64,000 bases of DNA. Source: Anaeramoeba flamelloides. Lineage: Eukaryota; Metamonada; Anaeramoebidae. This document shows positions 1 through 12,611 of this stretch, in pieces. Under the pieces are notes generated by a model, which was not told the DNA's origin, searched no databases, and was given only the letters and a program-made list of their open reading frames with translations. Every line of letters starts with the position of its first letter. Positions within the stretch are counted from its first letter, which is position 1. Both the position numbers and the translations under genes were made by a program. The DNA lies in assembly GCA_027625915.1 (NCBI GenBank), contig JANTQA010000016.1, forward strand, positions 3,601,001-3,665,000. The letters run 5' to 3'.

Positions 1-701
1 GAAATCATCAAAAATAAATATTTTTAAAAATTTATTCTAAATCCAATTTTAACTCAAAAAGTTAACTGGAAAATTTTTACCCATCTTAAAACAAGTTGCG
101 AAAGTATAATTCCTCTCTTAATTGTTTTTTTTTTCAAAATCCTTGCCAAATTTTCTAGTATACCATTCAAACACCAAAAACCTACTCTAACATACCCTAA
201 CCTACCCGTAAAGGGGTTTTAAATACCTACAGCCAATATATTTAAATGGAATTAACTTTTTTGAAAAAAATGAGAATTTGACCAATTTTGAAATTTGACC
301 AATTTTGAAATTTAATAATTTTCCCGATGGAAGATAATTTTGTTGAATTACCTCTCTTCAATAATTAAAAAAAAAAAAAAAAAAACTAAAAAAATAAAAG
401 AGGTTATAGAGATTATTTTTCTTTGTATTAAGTATCTCACTAATGGGTGTAAAAAAAGAAAATGTGGTAATTTATATATAATAATACTAAGAAATTAATT
501 CCTTTAAAAATGAGAAAAAAAAAAAAAAAAAACATAACAATAATAATTTGTAATTTTGAATCTTAGCAAATAATCCAATTATAAAAGGAAAAACATAAAA
601 AATCAAGAACTAAATAAAAATATAAAGAGAATTATAAAAAAATAATTTTTTTTTTTTTTTTTTTTAGTAACCTTTGATATTTAAGTTGAAATTGTATCGA
701 T
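1..701. other. AT-rich 3' flank of the succinyl-CoA ligase gene
   Basis: No gene is visible. The stretch holds poly-A and poly-T runs and a short direct repeat at about 286-321, where a 17-base unit of the form tttgaccaattttgaaa occurs twice. The left part continues outside the window, so a neighbouring gene could start there. Confidence 0.5.
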
Positions 702-3250
702 TTAGAGTTTTCCTAAATCTTTCATGAAGTCATACATGACTTGACCAATTTCATGAGGGAATTTGGCAACACGGACATCAGCTTCTTTCAAGGCGCTGAT
801 TTTATCTGAAGCTTTTCCTTTTCCACCGGCTACGATGGCACCTGCGTGACCCATTCTTTTTCCTGGTGGGGCGGATGTTCCTGCAATAAATCCAACAACT
901 GGTTTTTTGTTTTTTCCAATGTTGTATTTTTTTAAGAATTCAGCACCATCTTCTTCAGCACTTCCTCCGATTTCACCAATCATTACAATACCTTCAGTTT
1001 CGTCATCCTCTAAGAATTGTTCTAAACAATCAACAAAGTTAGTACTATTAGTAGTTGTGATTAATATTTGTAACAAATAGTTTTTGAAATTATTTGAATA
1101 ATTAATTTTAATTTTTAAATTTGGTTGGCAAATGTATGACGTGAATCGCATCACTCATGGAAACAGAATTATTAAAAGGAATGCAAAAAAGTTGAATATT
1201 TTTTTAATTTTTATTTTGGATTAAAAATCCTAATGATTTGAAGATCACAAATGAAATGGTGATCAAATTTCTCTCATTATTTCCAAATTAAGTTTTTTAT
1301 TTGTTTTTTTTTGATTTTGGTTCAAAAAAATAACTGTTTTGAAGAATTATGGTTTTCAGGATATGATATTAAATCAAGAAATTAGATTTGTTTATTTTAA
1401 AATGATTTCGAATAAGGATATTTATATTGATTTAATGGTCCTTAATTTTTGTTTTCATCATCGTTATTTTATAATTATCAAAAATAATAATAATAATAAT
1501 AATAAATAACGAAGGAAAAAAAAAAAAAAAAAACGAAACAAAACAAAATCTTGTCTTTTACTTTCTTGTTCTTGAAAACTTTAAAATTTTTTTATTTTTT
1601 TTTTTACAAAATATTGGATCTAATTCAGCTAGTTTAATATCTTTTTTTTTAATTTTTTTGTGGCATTTTTTTTTTCTCTTAGTTTATTAGTATTATTTTT
1701 GTTAAAAAAGAAATTAAACAAGATCATATAAAAATTATTTGATCAAAAAAATGTATTTTTAAATTTTTTTTCCTTTAGCAAATAAGATAGAATTCAGAGA
1801 ACCATTCAAGTGAAAATTTTTTTAACTTTATCAAATTCATTTAATTTTTGGAAGAAAAAATCGTGATTTTCAAACTTATCATTCATGATTATAAATTTAA
1901 GACTTCATTAATTTATATGAACCATTTTAAAAAAAGTAAATACAAAAAATAAAATAAAGCAATTGGTGTAAATGCAATATTTCAAATTTGATTATTAATT
2001 TCGTGAATAATTAAGGCAAAAAAGTGTATGATTGTGAAATTTGAAATATAAATTGTAGTTAAAATAAATTAGTGTCTTTATTTATATAGTGTTTGGAGTG
2101 GATTATTCGTACCATTGATAAGGATGATATTTTAATTTATTTTGTATCATTATTTACAAATTAAAAATAATAACAGCAAAAAAAAAAAAAAAAATTATGT
2201 TACTTTTGATATTTTTTTCTTTTTTCAATTATTTAATTCGGCAAAAGTTTTCCATTTTTTGGAATTATATAGCTGTTGTTATATTTCATTTTAATTACAA
2301 TCATTTTTTTGTTTTTATTCAAAGAATTTTAATTCATTTTAAAAAAAGTTGTCTTATTTTTATTAAAAATTGTTAAATCTTTGTTTCGTATTATTCGAGT
2401 TCTTTTTTCATATCGAGAAAAGTAATTAATCGACTTGTTTTTAAAACTTTTCTGATTGATCTTTTTAGTTTCCATTTTCAAAATAAGTGAAATGTAAATA
2501 TTACAACCTTTTTGTTTTCAAATAACAAGTAAGAGTTAAAGTAAAGAAGAAAAGAAGAAAAAAATTTACCCATTATAAGGATCACCACCAATTCCAACAC
2601 AAATAGATTGACCAAGTCCTTTTTTGTTGAAGTTAAAAGTAATTAAGAAGAATGAAAATAAAAAAAAATATAAATGAAAAAAGAATTTAAAATTGAGTTT
2701 AAATTGTGTCATTTTCACCAAAAAAAAAAAAAAAAAAAAAGGAAGAGTATTAATTTTCTTACCTAATTGAGATGTTTGATAAGTGGCTTCATAAGTTAAA
2801 GTACCAGATCTTGAAACAATACCTTTACAATAATTAGAAATGAAAAAGTTATAAATAATGTTAAAAAGTTAATTAAGAAAATTCCAAACAAAAAAGAAAA
2901 ATAATTTTTTTTTGATAAGTTCAAAAAAAAAAAAAAAAAAAAATTAGAAAAAAAAAAATGCTTACCAATTTTACCAGGTTGGTAGATGTGACCAGGCATG
3001 ATACCAATTTTACATTCACCTGGCTTGATGATACCTGGGCAATTTGGTCCAACTAATCTACTTTTACTGTCTCTTAATCTTCTTTTAACACGTACCATAT
3101 CTAAACTTGGGATTCCTATTTATCATTTTTTAAAAATAAAGAGTTGTCAAGAGAATAGGTTAACGAGAAAAAATTTAACAAAATAAAAATTAAAAATAAA
3201 TTATTTTTTTAAAGAGAACAGATAAAAAAGAACAGAAGAAGAAGAAGAAG

Positions 3251-3284
<34 letters not shown>

Positions 3285-3852
3285 AAAAAAAATAAATAAA
3301 AAATTTAAAAAAAAGCAAAAACAAAAAAAAAAAAAAAAAAAGCAAAACAAATTTACCTTCAGTAATACAAATGATAAGAGGAATTTCAGCGTCAATGGCT
3401 TCCATGATACTTGCACCTGCGTATGGTGGTGGGACATAGATGACAGAAGCGTCACAGTTGGTGGCTTCTCTTGCTTCTTGACAGTTTTTAAAGACTGGTA
3501 ATCCGAGATGTTTGGTACCTCCTTTTCTTGGGTTGACACCGCCAACCATTTTGGTTCCGTATTTCAAGGCCATTTGTGTGTGGAAAGTACCCTAATCATT
3601 TTGATAAAAATCAAAAAAAAAAAAAAAAATAAAAAAAATAAAGAAGAAAATTAAAAAGTTTTTTTCTTTTTTTGTTTTTCGGAATTTGAAAAAAAAAAAA
3701 AGTTTTACATGTTTTCCTGTGATACCTTGACAGATAACTTTTGTGTTTTTGTTAACAAAAAGACTTCTGTTAAATGAAGAAAATCTGTTAGTAACTGAAA
3801 AGGTTGCAGTGTTAAAGTTGGTTTTTGGTAATTTTGAAAAAAAATTAAGCAT
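702..3852 (-). CDS. Succinyl-CoA ligase alpha subunit, organellar, six exons
   Basis: Alpha subunit of succinyl-CoA synthetase, which interconverts succinyl-CoA and succinate with ATP or GTP formation in mitochondria or hydrogenosomes. Reading the minus strand, exons are 3852-3709, 3591-3357, 3115-2966, 2822-2763, 2618-2570 and 1044-702; they join in frame to 326 residues, the usual family length. Donors are GTAAAA, GTAAAT, GTAAGC, GTAAGA and GTAAAT. Visible motifs are the CoA-binding start ([10 protein letters not shown], about 39-48), [17 protein letters not shown], the [11 protein letters not shown] block, and the phospho-histidine loop [10 protein letters not shown] with catalytic His279. 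The first 30 or so residues are rich in Ser, Thr, Asn, Phe and basic residues with almost no acids, as in organelle-targeting presequences (inference). The last intron, 1525 bases, is far longer than the other four (117-241). The beta subunit is not in the window. Confidence 0.95.
1045..2569 (-). other. Long intron 5 of the succinyl-CoA ligase gene
   Basis: A 1525-base intron bounded by GTAAAT and an AATAG acceptor. It is extremely AT-rich with many A or T runs. I see no ORF, RNA gene or clear palindromic element in it. Confidence 0.75.
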
Positions 3853-5149
3853 CTTTTTATTTGTTAAGTAAGGATTGAAGAGAAATAGAAAAAATAAAAA
3901 ATTATTGGTTGATTTTTTGATATTCCCAACTTATTAATTTTCAAAGAAATAATTAAAAGAGTCGTAATTTAAGTTGCTGTTTCTTTTACTTCAACGTTTT
4001 TAATTTTCACGATCAATAAATAATTTTGTATTTTTTTTTGCTAATCTTCAAAGTATTCTTTGAACACTTAATGAAACAACCAAGCAACAATTTTGAATAT
4101 TAATGATAGGAGCAAAATTTTTCATTTTCAGAAAAGTAAAGTTCGACAAAACCTAAATAATTCAACTAGAAACTCTTTCTAGGATATTTCGTATTCCGTT
4201 TCTGAGTAAAATTATCTGAAAAGTAAATGCTATCATCAGTGTTGGAGTTAGGTTAAAATTGGAAGAATGATCTCAACCTAAACTTTTCAAGTAAAGTTTG
4301 TTTCAAATTAAAAAAATTGTTAATAGCTAGAAATTATTCACTAATGCAAACACAAAACCAGAGAGATAAATTTGAGGCTTTCATCAATTTTCAAAGATCA
4401 AGATTTTTGTCTAACTAATTGAAAAGAAATGCTTTTGAAATTATAAATTATAAATTACAATCATCATTTATTTCTTCAAAGATGCCAATACTCAAGAATC
4501 TGAGGGTAGAAAAAAACCCATGTTTGTTTGATGTATTGGAAAACAACCGAATAAATGGATTGCCAACATACTACACAAGTTCCAATTCAAAACAAGATTT
4601 AAACGTTTTAAAAGCAAAACAGCTATTGTTGTTTCCTCTCATATTTTTAAGACAATTTGAGTTTGATTCTCAAACTCATTTCTAAAGTCTTGTGGTTTAA
4701 CTTTATGATTGCTACACCCTTTACTTGGATTTGAACTCACTTTAATTAAATGTAACAAGGTGAGTCATTTTTTAGGATAATTGCATAAAAACAATTTTCG
4801 CTTCGTTTTACTATTTTGACTTCACAATAAATAACAAAGAAGTCTGTTGAAATTTGTCAAATCTATTTCTTTGACTGATCCTTTTTTCTAGTTTTGAATA
4901 GAGATTGTGAGTGAACTAATAACTCTAAACGCAAGTTAGAGAACTTAATTGAAAAAAGATTCAGCCCAAGGGACTTTTTTCGGACAATATTTAGCTATTT
5001 TCCAAAAAGAAATGATAATTGTAGTTCCGAGCTAGTAAATATTTTGGATGATTAATTATTGAAAAAAACCCAAAGATCTTGATCAAAAGAATTCAAAATG
5101 ATATTTTTTGTGGGTTTAAGCAAATACTATTCATTGCAAAATTAATCGA

Positions 5150-5325
5150 ACAAAATTTTCATTTGGCTTTCCCAAAAATGCTATAATTCATGTAACCTTT
5201 TCAAATTTTTAATTCTGGGTACAACCTTACTTTATTAATTTCCCTTTTAGAATTGGGGGCTTTGGTAATTTATTTTTCATTATTGAGTTGTGGTTTTTTT
5301 GGAAAGCCGAACCAAGATTTTGATC
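5150..5325. repeat. Short imperfect inverted repeat
   Basis: The left arm contains ttggctttcccaaaaatg and the right arm the complement of ttcggctttccaaaaaaacc, with similar flanking bases, giving arms of about 40 bases. It may be a decayed foldback element. Only one copy was seen. Confidence 0.35.
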
Positions 5326-6631
5326 TTTTTATTTTATAATTTACAGTAATTACATTTTACGATTTTTTAGATCGTCAGTTTATCCGAAACTGAATTATTC
5401 AAATCATATCTTAAACAAAATAAATCATTTTTTCATAAACATGATGTTTATATATCCCTAGTATAATATATAAACATATACCAATTTAAAAAACTTAATT
5501 CAAAAAATTAAAGAATTGATCAAGAAAAAATAAATAAATTTCATTAATTTCTTGATATTATCTTAAAAATATGACACACTTACTTCTTCTTTACCCTTTT
5601 TTTAATTTTTAATTCTTTATGAAAAAAAAAATAGTTTGTACAATTTTTGATTAACAAATTACTTTTTATTTCGAAAGAATTCTAAAAATGAATAATTAAA
5701 TCCCATTTCACTTTATTACATCTAGGTTAGATTTTATCAAGAAAATTGAATATTTTTTTGAATTCTTCTCCAGTAATAGAAAATCCCTTGGACGTTATCT
5801 ATTGATAATTATTTATTTTTGATTAAATTGAAAACTCTATATAATTATGAACCATGCTTAACCTTTTTTCTCAATTTTTCTTCCCCCTTGAGTTAAAAAT
5901 TTAGAGTTACATATGGATTTCAAGAATTCAATCCCTTTCCTTTAACATTTGAAATAATAGAATTGTTTTGATTTAGTTTGATAAAAATATTTGAAAAAAG
6001 AATTTGGAAAATAAATATATAAAAAAATTTTTTTGTTAAATAATAATAAATTGCAATGGTATGGTAAATTCAAGTACAATGAAGAGTTAGTATTCATAAA
6101 AATTGATTAGATAAAGAAGTAAAATCTTAATAAATAGACTTTGTTTTTTTTTCTTTTTTTTTTTTCTTTCATTTTTTCATTCTTGCCTACAACAAATTTA
6201 TTTCTTAAAGTGGCCCTTCTAGTTTGGATTTCTAAAAAAAAGGAATGTTTTAAAATGCACATCTTGTAGGAGTTTATTTTTTGGTTTTATTCTGTAGTAG
6301 ATCCCAAAAAATACAACGAGTACATTTCTTGATCCAAAACTTAATGTAATAAAACCAAAAATTTGATCTAAAAAATAAATGTTCAAAAAAATGAATGATT
6401 CATATTTCGTTTACTCTAGGTTGGATTTCAATTCAAAAATAGACCAGTATCAATTAATATTTTGGTTTCAAAGTTTAAATATCTCAAGAAATTCAAAAAA
6501 TCAATTCAGAGTAAGATTCTTTCAGTAATGTTATCACAATTGAAAAATTTCTAAAGGAGAAAATTTAAGCCATTTCTTTTTTTTTTTTTTTTTATTTTTT
6601 TCTAAATATGTCGATCCATGTAGGTTCATTA

Positions 6632-7001
6632 GTGCTAATATGCACTGTTGCAAAAAATAGAGTTTTTACAGTTTTAGAGATAAATAAATAATTCAATTCA
6701 TTTATTCAAATTTTTACAATAATAAAAATAATATCTGATTATCTTAATAGACTAATAACAATTTTATACAAAAAATCGTTTTGTGAATACCAATCTTTCA
6801 ATTTTTTTAAAAAAATCTTTTTTCAAACAAGTAGTGGTGTTCACCTAATGATTTTATATTGAAAATTCATTCAAACTCAAAAATCACAAAAAATATTTGG
6901 TTGACTATTACAAAAATTTGGATAAATGCATGGAACCCTTTATTTATCTCTACAATTGTAAAAACTCTATTTTTTACAACATTCCATATTTGCACCTGTA
7001 C
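6632..7001. mobile_element. 370-bp TA-flanked inverted-repeat element (MITE-like)
   Basis: Two arms of about 60-65 bases match in inverted orientation. Both contain aaaaaatagagtttttaca followed by tagagataaataaa. The ends read GTGC and GTAC, with TA on both outer sides. The middle is AT-rich and shows no protein. TA flanks and terminal inverted repeats fit a non-autonomous Tc1/mariner-type element (inference). Confidence 0.6.
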
Positions 7002-7424
7002 TAGAGAAAAATTTTATAGGTGTTCTTTTAAAACAATACTTTAATTATATTTATGTGGATTTCTCACTTGGTTCAAAAAAAAATTGGTGAATTATAAAAA
7101 GGCGTTGATTTCAATTTACTAAATATTAACAATTGATAATAATGACCAAATTAATTTTACATCATATGATTTATTCCATTATTGTTATTTTTTTGTATTT
7201 TTAGGAAGTAAATTTTGGAAATAAGTAATTTTTTAGTCAAAATTAGATTTTTTTACATCACAAACTAAGTCCTGAAATCATTTTTTGATAATATTGATTA
7301 CAATTTATTAAACAATCTATGTTACTCAACTTTGTTTCAGTCTAAGTTAACAACATTTTTTTCAAATATCAAATATTATTTATAAATGTTCATTGAAGAT
7401 TAAAGTAGAAATACGCATAATAAT

Positions 7425-7730
7425 ACATATCAAAGAATATTTTACACCCACCTAAAATAAAACTAATTAACCCATGGATTTTCTTAAAAATTGAAAAAAA
7501 ATAAATTCTTAGGTGGTCTATTAAGAAAAACAGCAAGGTTCATTTTGATCTTTGAATTGAAATTCTAATAATAATTCCAATAGAAGTCAAAATAATTTCT
7601 CTACAATCATTTATACTGTTTCAATATCATTAGAATTACACATTTTTACCAAATTATATCTGTCTTACAATAAAAAAAATTGCAAAAGAATTAGTTTTCA
7701 CAAAAAAATCAAAAAAAAAAAACGAAAATA
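7425..7730 (+). repeat. Dispersed repeat, copy 1 (second copy near 42433)
   Basis: It shares ordered blocks with 42433-42770 in the same orientation: aaattcttaggtggtcta, then aagaaaaacagcaaggttca, then a tactgtttca block and a tttttaccaa block. A third, shorter match to the tttttaccaa ... tcttgcaataaaaa end lies at about 32434-32480. No coding potential is seen. Confidence 0.55.
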
Positions 7731-7975
7731 ACAATTCCAAAAAATGATTTTAATTTTGGAATTTCGGAAATAAATTATTTTTGATTCTGATATCCAATCA
7801 AACCCTTTAAAATTTCTTATCGATTCACCACAACTATGTCAATTTGATAGGAAAATTATTTATTATGGTTCATGCTTTTAAAATTTTATATTTGATTTTA
7901 TTGATCAAATTTTTTTTCATACTGTATTTTTATTTGATTTTTTTGTTGTTTTGTGAATTTTCTTTACATTGAACG

Positions 7976-8018
7976 AAAAAAAAAAAAAAAAAAAAAAAAC
8001 CCCCCCCCCCCCCCCCCC
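7976..8018. repeat. A24 run directly joined to a C19 run
   Basis: Twenty-four A are followed without a break by nineteen C. This is by far the longest G/C homopolymer in the window; the next is C12 at 33655-33666. Lengths of such runs are often miscounted by sequencing, so exact numbers are uncertain. Confidence 0.8.
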
Positions 8019-8841
8019 TCATATAAAGGTACATACAAGCAATTGTAATATCAAGTTATTTTTCTACAATTATAAACATTTGATCACATCATTTAACATC
8101 AAAATCAATCAAAGTTAACAAAATAGACACCTAAATACAAGGTAATATACTTTGGTATTTATTTTAAAATAAATCAACAAAAAATAGAATATGATTTTAC
8201 GAAATATTTTTTTTGCTTTTCTATGATTAATAAATATAATTTCTTCATTTTTCATGTTTTTATAAAAATGAAATAAGAAAAAAATCATCTTTAATCTTTT
8301 TTTCATCACTTAACTATTTCTTTTATAAATAACTTTCAAAGAAATTATTTATAATTTTTAATCTGAATTCAACTATTTTATTCTTTTTATACTTTCTATT
8401 AGTAAATATAAGAATTCAAAATGAATCTATATATTATAAATTGGAATAATATATAAAGATGTTCGTTATTTTCACCGTAAATCGGATTAACAATTGCTTT
8501 TTTTTACAAAAATCTATATTAATCATATTTAAAGACTAGGGGTTGGTAAAATCACTAATAGTTTCCCTTTTAATTGATTAATCATGTGTCTTTGGTCTAT
8601 TAACTAATAATTGGAAAAAAAAATATTTAGTAATTTGTAAAAAAAAAATCATTTTTACTTTGCAAAATGACATTATTACGTTAAAATTAAGCATCTTTTC
8701 CAATATTAAAAAAATTTTTGAAAATCTTAATTTATAAAAATCAATTAATAAACTAAACTATCATTACAAAATTTTCAAGAATACTGCTAATTAAACAATA
8801 TTTAGGTCACATTATATATATATATATAAATAAAACAAATA

Positions 8842-9037
8842 CCGCCAGTTTCACTTTTAAGTCACAAACTTTCAACGAAATTTAAATCACAATAAAAATC
8901 TCAAATTTAGGTACAAAATTCAAATTCTAGTAAAATAAATTGTAAAAAAAAAAATTCCGAATTTCGTGCCATAATTTGAGATTTTTTTGTGCCTTAAATT
9001 TCGTTGAAAGTTTGTGCCTTAAAAGTGAAACTGACTG
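8842..9037. mobile_element. TA-flanked palindromic MITE, family 1 copy A (196 bp)
   Basis: The element is nearly one long palindrome. The left arm begins ccgccagtttcacttttaag and the right arm ends with the complement of cagtcagtttcacttttaag; both arms contain cacaaactttcaacgaaatt. TA flanks each end. Four other copies of similar length occur in the window. The TA target and CAGT-like ends are typical of Tc1/mariner-derived MITEs. Confidence 0.85.
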
Positions 9038-9355
9038 TATCTAAGAAAAGGAATGGCTATTTAACCTACCAGATACCCATAAAATATTTGAAATTGATAT
9101 TTAAACTTGTGAAATCTTTTAGGATGTTTTAGTAAAATATATTTGTTTAGTAAATTAAATTAAAAGAATATTAAAGTGAACAATAAAAAAATTAAACCTG
9201 ATTTTTTTTTCATTCAAAATTTCAGACCTGTTATTTTTTTTTCAAATTAAAATCTATATTTTTTGACTTTGATAATATGTTGATACACAATTTAATAAAT
9301 TATTTGTAATTTTATAACAATAATAATAACATAAAGTGATCATCAATATTCGTTA

Positions 9356-9529
9356 CAGTAGGCTCCACTTTTAAGTTACAAACTTTCAACATAATTTTAA
9401 GCAAAAAATTTTGAATTTTTATTTTTAGAAAATTATTTTACTAAAAACTGATTTTAGTACCTTAATTTGAGATTTTTATTGTGTCTTAATTTAAGATTGT
9501 ATTTTATGCCTTTAAAGTGGAACTGACTG
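9356..9529. mobile_element. TA-flanked palindromic MITE, family 1 copy B (174 bp)
   Basis: It begins cagtaggctccacttttaag and ends in complement with cagtcagttccactttaaag, with TA on both sides. It is more diverged and slightly shorter than the other copies, and lies only 318 bases from copy A. Confidence 0.8.
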
Positions 9530-10899
9530 TAACTGTGATAAAACCCAAATCTAAAATTAATTCTATCATTTATTCTCCTTGTTTAAACATACGACTTTTT
9601 TTTCAAGAATAATATATAAAAAGTTAAAAAACACTTGTGTTAAATCATTGATATATTATTCCTACCCAAAATTAAAAATTTTTCACAAAGTTAAAACAGT
9701 TCAAATAATCACAATAATTCAATTTCATTCAAATTGGAATAAATTTTGATTTTTGTAAAATATGAAAATCATTTTTACACTTCTTTTAGTTTTTTTTTTA
9801 TTTCCTTTTTTGAATTACGTAACTTTTTTTTTAGATCAATTTTTTTTCAACTATTGATACTCTGCTTAAGTTGAGTTGTTCCAAATAGAAGAACTACTAT
9901 AAATTAGTTGGTAGTATGGAACCATTTGATCGATCAATATTTCTAATGGAATTTATACAAATTAATAATTATTTTTTTGTTTTGTCCATCTCCAAAATTT
10001 TTAAGACACTGATAATTTATTAGTATTGATAATTATTTATTTATTGTTTTGTGAGTATTTTAATTTATAAAAAATTGTGAAAATTTCAATTACCAAATGG
10101 TTCTAATTTGGCATTTCTTCTTGAAAATCGATTAAATAATTTTTTTTTCTTCAAAAATTGAATTTTAGTGTGTGAAAAATTTGAATTTGGGTTTATTTAA
10201 CAATTATAAATCAAAATTGATTAATAATTAATAGACATTTTCTCTATTATTTAATATTTACTATTTTTTTGTTTTTTAAAAAAAATATAATTACAAAAAC
10301 TTTGCAACCTTTCAAAAAATAATAACAAGACTACTGCTATTTTAAAAAGGTGAGTAGCTATTTTTACGAGATTGTAAGAATTTTAAACCCTAAAATATTT
10401 TATTTGTTAATGATGTGAATAATTTTTAAAAAAACCCGGTTTTTCATAAAAATCCAATCGTTGTACGACATTTAAAGGCATGTCTTAATTTTTCTATAAA
10501 TAAACAATTTTCACAAAGTTTTGATTCAGAAAGAAGTTTACACTTTTTAAAAATAGAAAACTTTAAAAAAGTTTGAATTCTGATAAAAGTTTTTACTTTT
10601 TTATTAAAATAGAAAACTTCAATAAAGTTTTATAAAATTCTTTGCTAATTTAAAGCCACTTTACAAAAAAATAATTTTATTTTCTAGATTAAATCTTGGA
10701 TCTACGTTAATCATATTAAAATGAGGTTTTTGCCATATATAATTATTTATTCAATATTCCTTTATAAAGTATATCTAACAGTATTTATTTTTAAATCATC
10801 AATCAAAAATAAAAATTAGGTACATAAAAATTATCATCCAAAAAATATTTCGGTATAGAAATGATGAACATCTGAACCTGGTTAAAAAAAATACCCTCA

Positions 10900-11491
10900 T
10901 GCTTTTTACAATCCAATTAATTGGAAAAAGGATTATCTTTTCTTGGGTGTGACTCATAATATTTTGGTTCTAAGCTAATCTGTCTTCAGCTAGGTATGGG
11001 TTTTAATAGTGGTTTAATAATGACTAAAAAATGAATTTTATTATATTTTTTTTCTGAAATCAGAATAGAAGAGTGTAAGATAAATGTATTGATTGATATT
11101 GTATTTAAATAATAAATCTTGATTTTTGGGTTGTCTATTGAAAATTTTCCTTTCATTTAGTCCAATAGCTAATTACCAATAAAAAAAAAATATATATATA
11201 TAAATATATATTTGTTAACTATTCAAAAAATAACTTGACATTATTAATAATTCCAATTGTCAATCTAGAATCCGCCTTGTTTTATAACTTAAGTTCCGGC
11301 TAATTAATCTTATACTCTTCAATTCTGATTTCAGAAAAAAAAAATAATAAAATTCATTTTTTAGTCGTTATTAAACCACTATCAAAATGTTTTTCATACC
11401 TATGTACGGATCAATCAAACAAGAACCAAAATAATTAGTGGTCACACAGAAAACAAGACAACTTTTTTCCAGTTTATATGACTGTAAACCT
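10900..11491. mobile_element. 0.6-kb foldback element, family 2 copy 1
   Basis: Two arms of over 200 bases are inverted copies. The left arm reads attttggttct ... ggtatgggttttaata ... ctgaaatcagaatagaagag and the right arm is the complement in the same order. The related copy at 57536-58094 shares these blocks. There is no ORF. The outermost ends are worn. Confidence 0.75.
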
Positions 11492-12611
11492 TATAAATAT
11501 AGTGGTGGAAATAACCCGTTCAGACAACCTTTAACCCATTACTAAAATTTAACTCAGTGTTTTTTTTTCAGACTTGGGTATTGGAAGACCAGAAATCACT
11601 AATAGATTCTTGGTTCAGATCCAAATTGACTTGAGAGGTTAGATCTTTGATTAATCAAAATGGCCCAATTATATTAAGTGCTTTTGTTTCAAAAATTTCA
11701 TCATATTTACAAAATTTGTGAGATTAAATGATTTTTTTATAAAAATTCAAAAAATGAAAATATTCTCATTATTTTGTCAAAAAATTACATTTTAATCTTC
11801 CAGTATCTTCATAATTCTTTTTTAAAATTTATTTAAAGAACCCTATTTCTTTTTTATATACTGTTGCCACCCCATTGATTTGTTTCTTTTATTTCTAGAG
11901 TCAGCCAATATTTTTTGCATGAGTTAAATTTTAGTAATGGGTTAAAATAAAAAACATGGGTTAGTTACCCCACTGTAGTACCCCGTTTGGAATCTGTTTC
12001 CAAGACAATAAACTTAAATAACCCAACCTTCCATAAAACAAATTTCCTTTGATCACTTCAGCCTGATTATTATTTTTATGAATTTTTTTTTGAAATTAAT
12101 TTGATTTTTAGAATTTTGTGTAACCTTAAAAAAAAAAATAAAATCAGAATGGAAGGATTAAAAAAAACTTGAAAATTTATTTTCAAAGTCTAGATTATTA
12201 CTAAAAAAGGAGAACACCAAATGGTAAACATTTTTTTCAATTTTTGGTCAAAAAATTTTCACTTCAACGATCTTTGTTGAAACGTGTGTGGATGATAAAA
12301 AAAAAATAAAACGAAAAATAAAAAAAAATTTTTTATTTAATTTCTTTAAACAAACAAGTACAGTTCTATAACCGTTCACTCAGGTAAATGTAACACAAAA
12401 ATAAAACAAAATCGAAGCAAAATCAAAACAAAACCGAACTTTGATTGTTTTTGTTTTTATTTTCGGAATCATTATTCCTGCTTCCCCTTTATTTTCAAAA
12501 ACTTTGTTAATAAAAATAATTTTTTAATTCAAATCCAATTCTAATTCCAACCACAATTTGATTAAATACATTTCAAATACAATACAACCGAGGTTATTAA
12601 ATTGCAAACAA

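Larger units (their letters stand above)
3853..12611. other. 8.8-kb intergenic region between divergent genes, rich in repeats
   Basis: This spacer separates the minus-strand succinyl-CoA ligase gene from the plus-strand importin gene, so both promoters should lie in it. No convincing gene was found. It carries an inverted-repeat element (6632-7001), a dispersed repeat (about 7425-7730), an A24-C19 homopolymer junction, two TA-flanked palindromic elements (8842-9037 and 9356-9529) and a 0.6-kb foldback (about 10900-11491). The stretch 4050-4760 is slightly less AT-rich and has an 88-codon open frame without recognisable motifs. Confidence 0.6.

Noticed and set aside
4419-4685. 88-codon frame in a slightly less AT-rich area
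   Set aside because: It has no ATG start, no known motif and no convincing splice partners; the function could not be supported.
4715-4745. ggatttgaactc, the complement of a T-loop-like sequence
   Set aside because: The five-base stems do not pair and no tRNA fold can be drawn.
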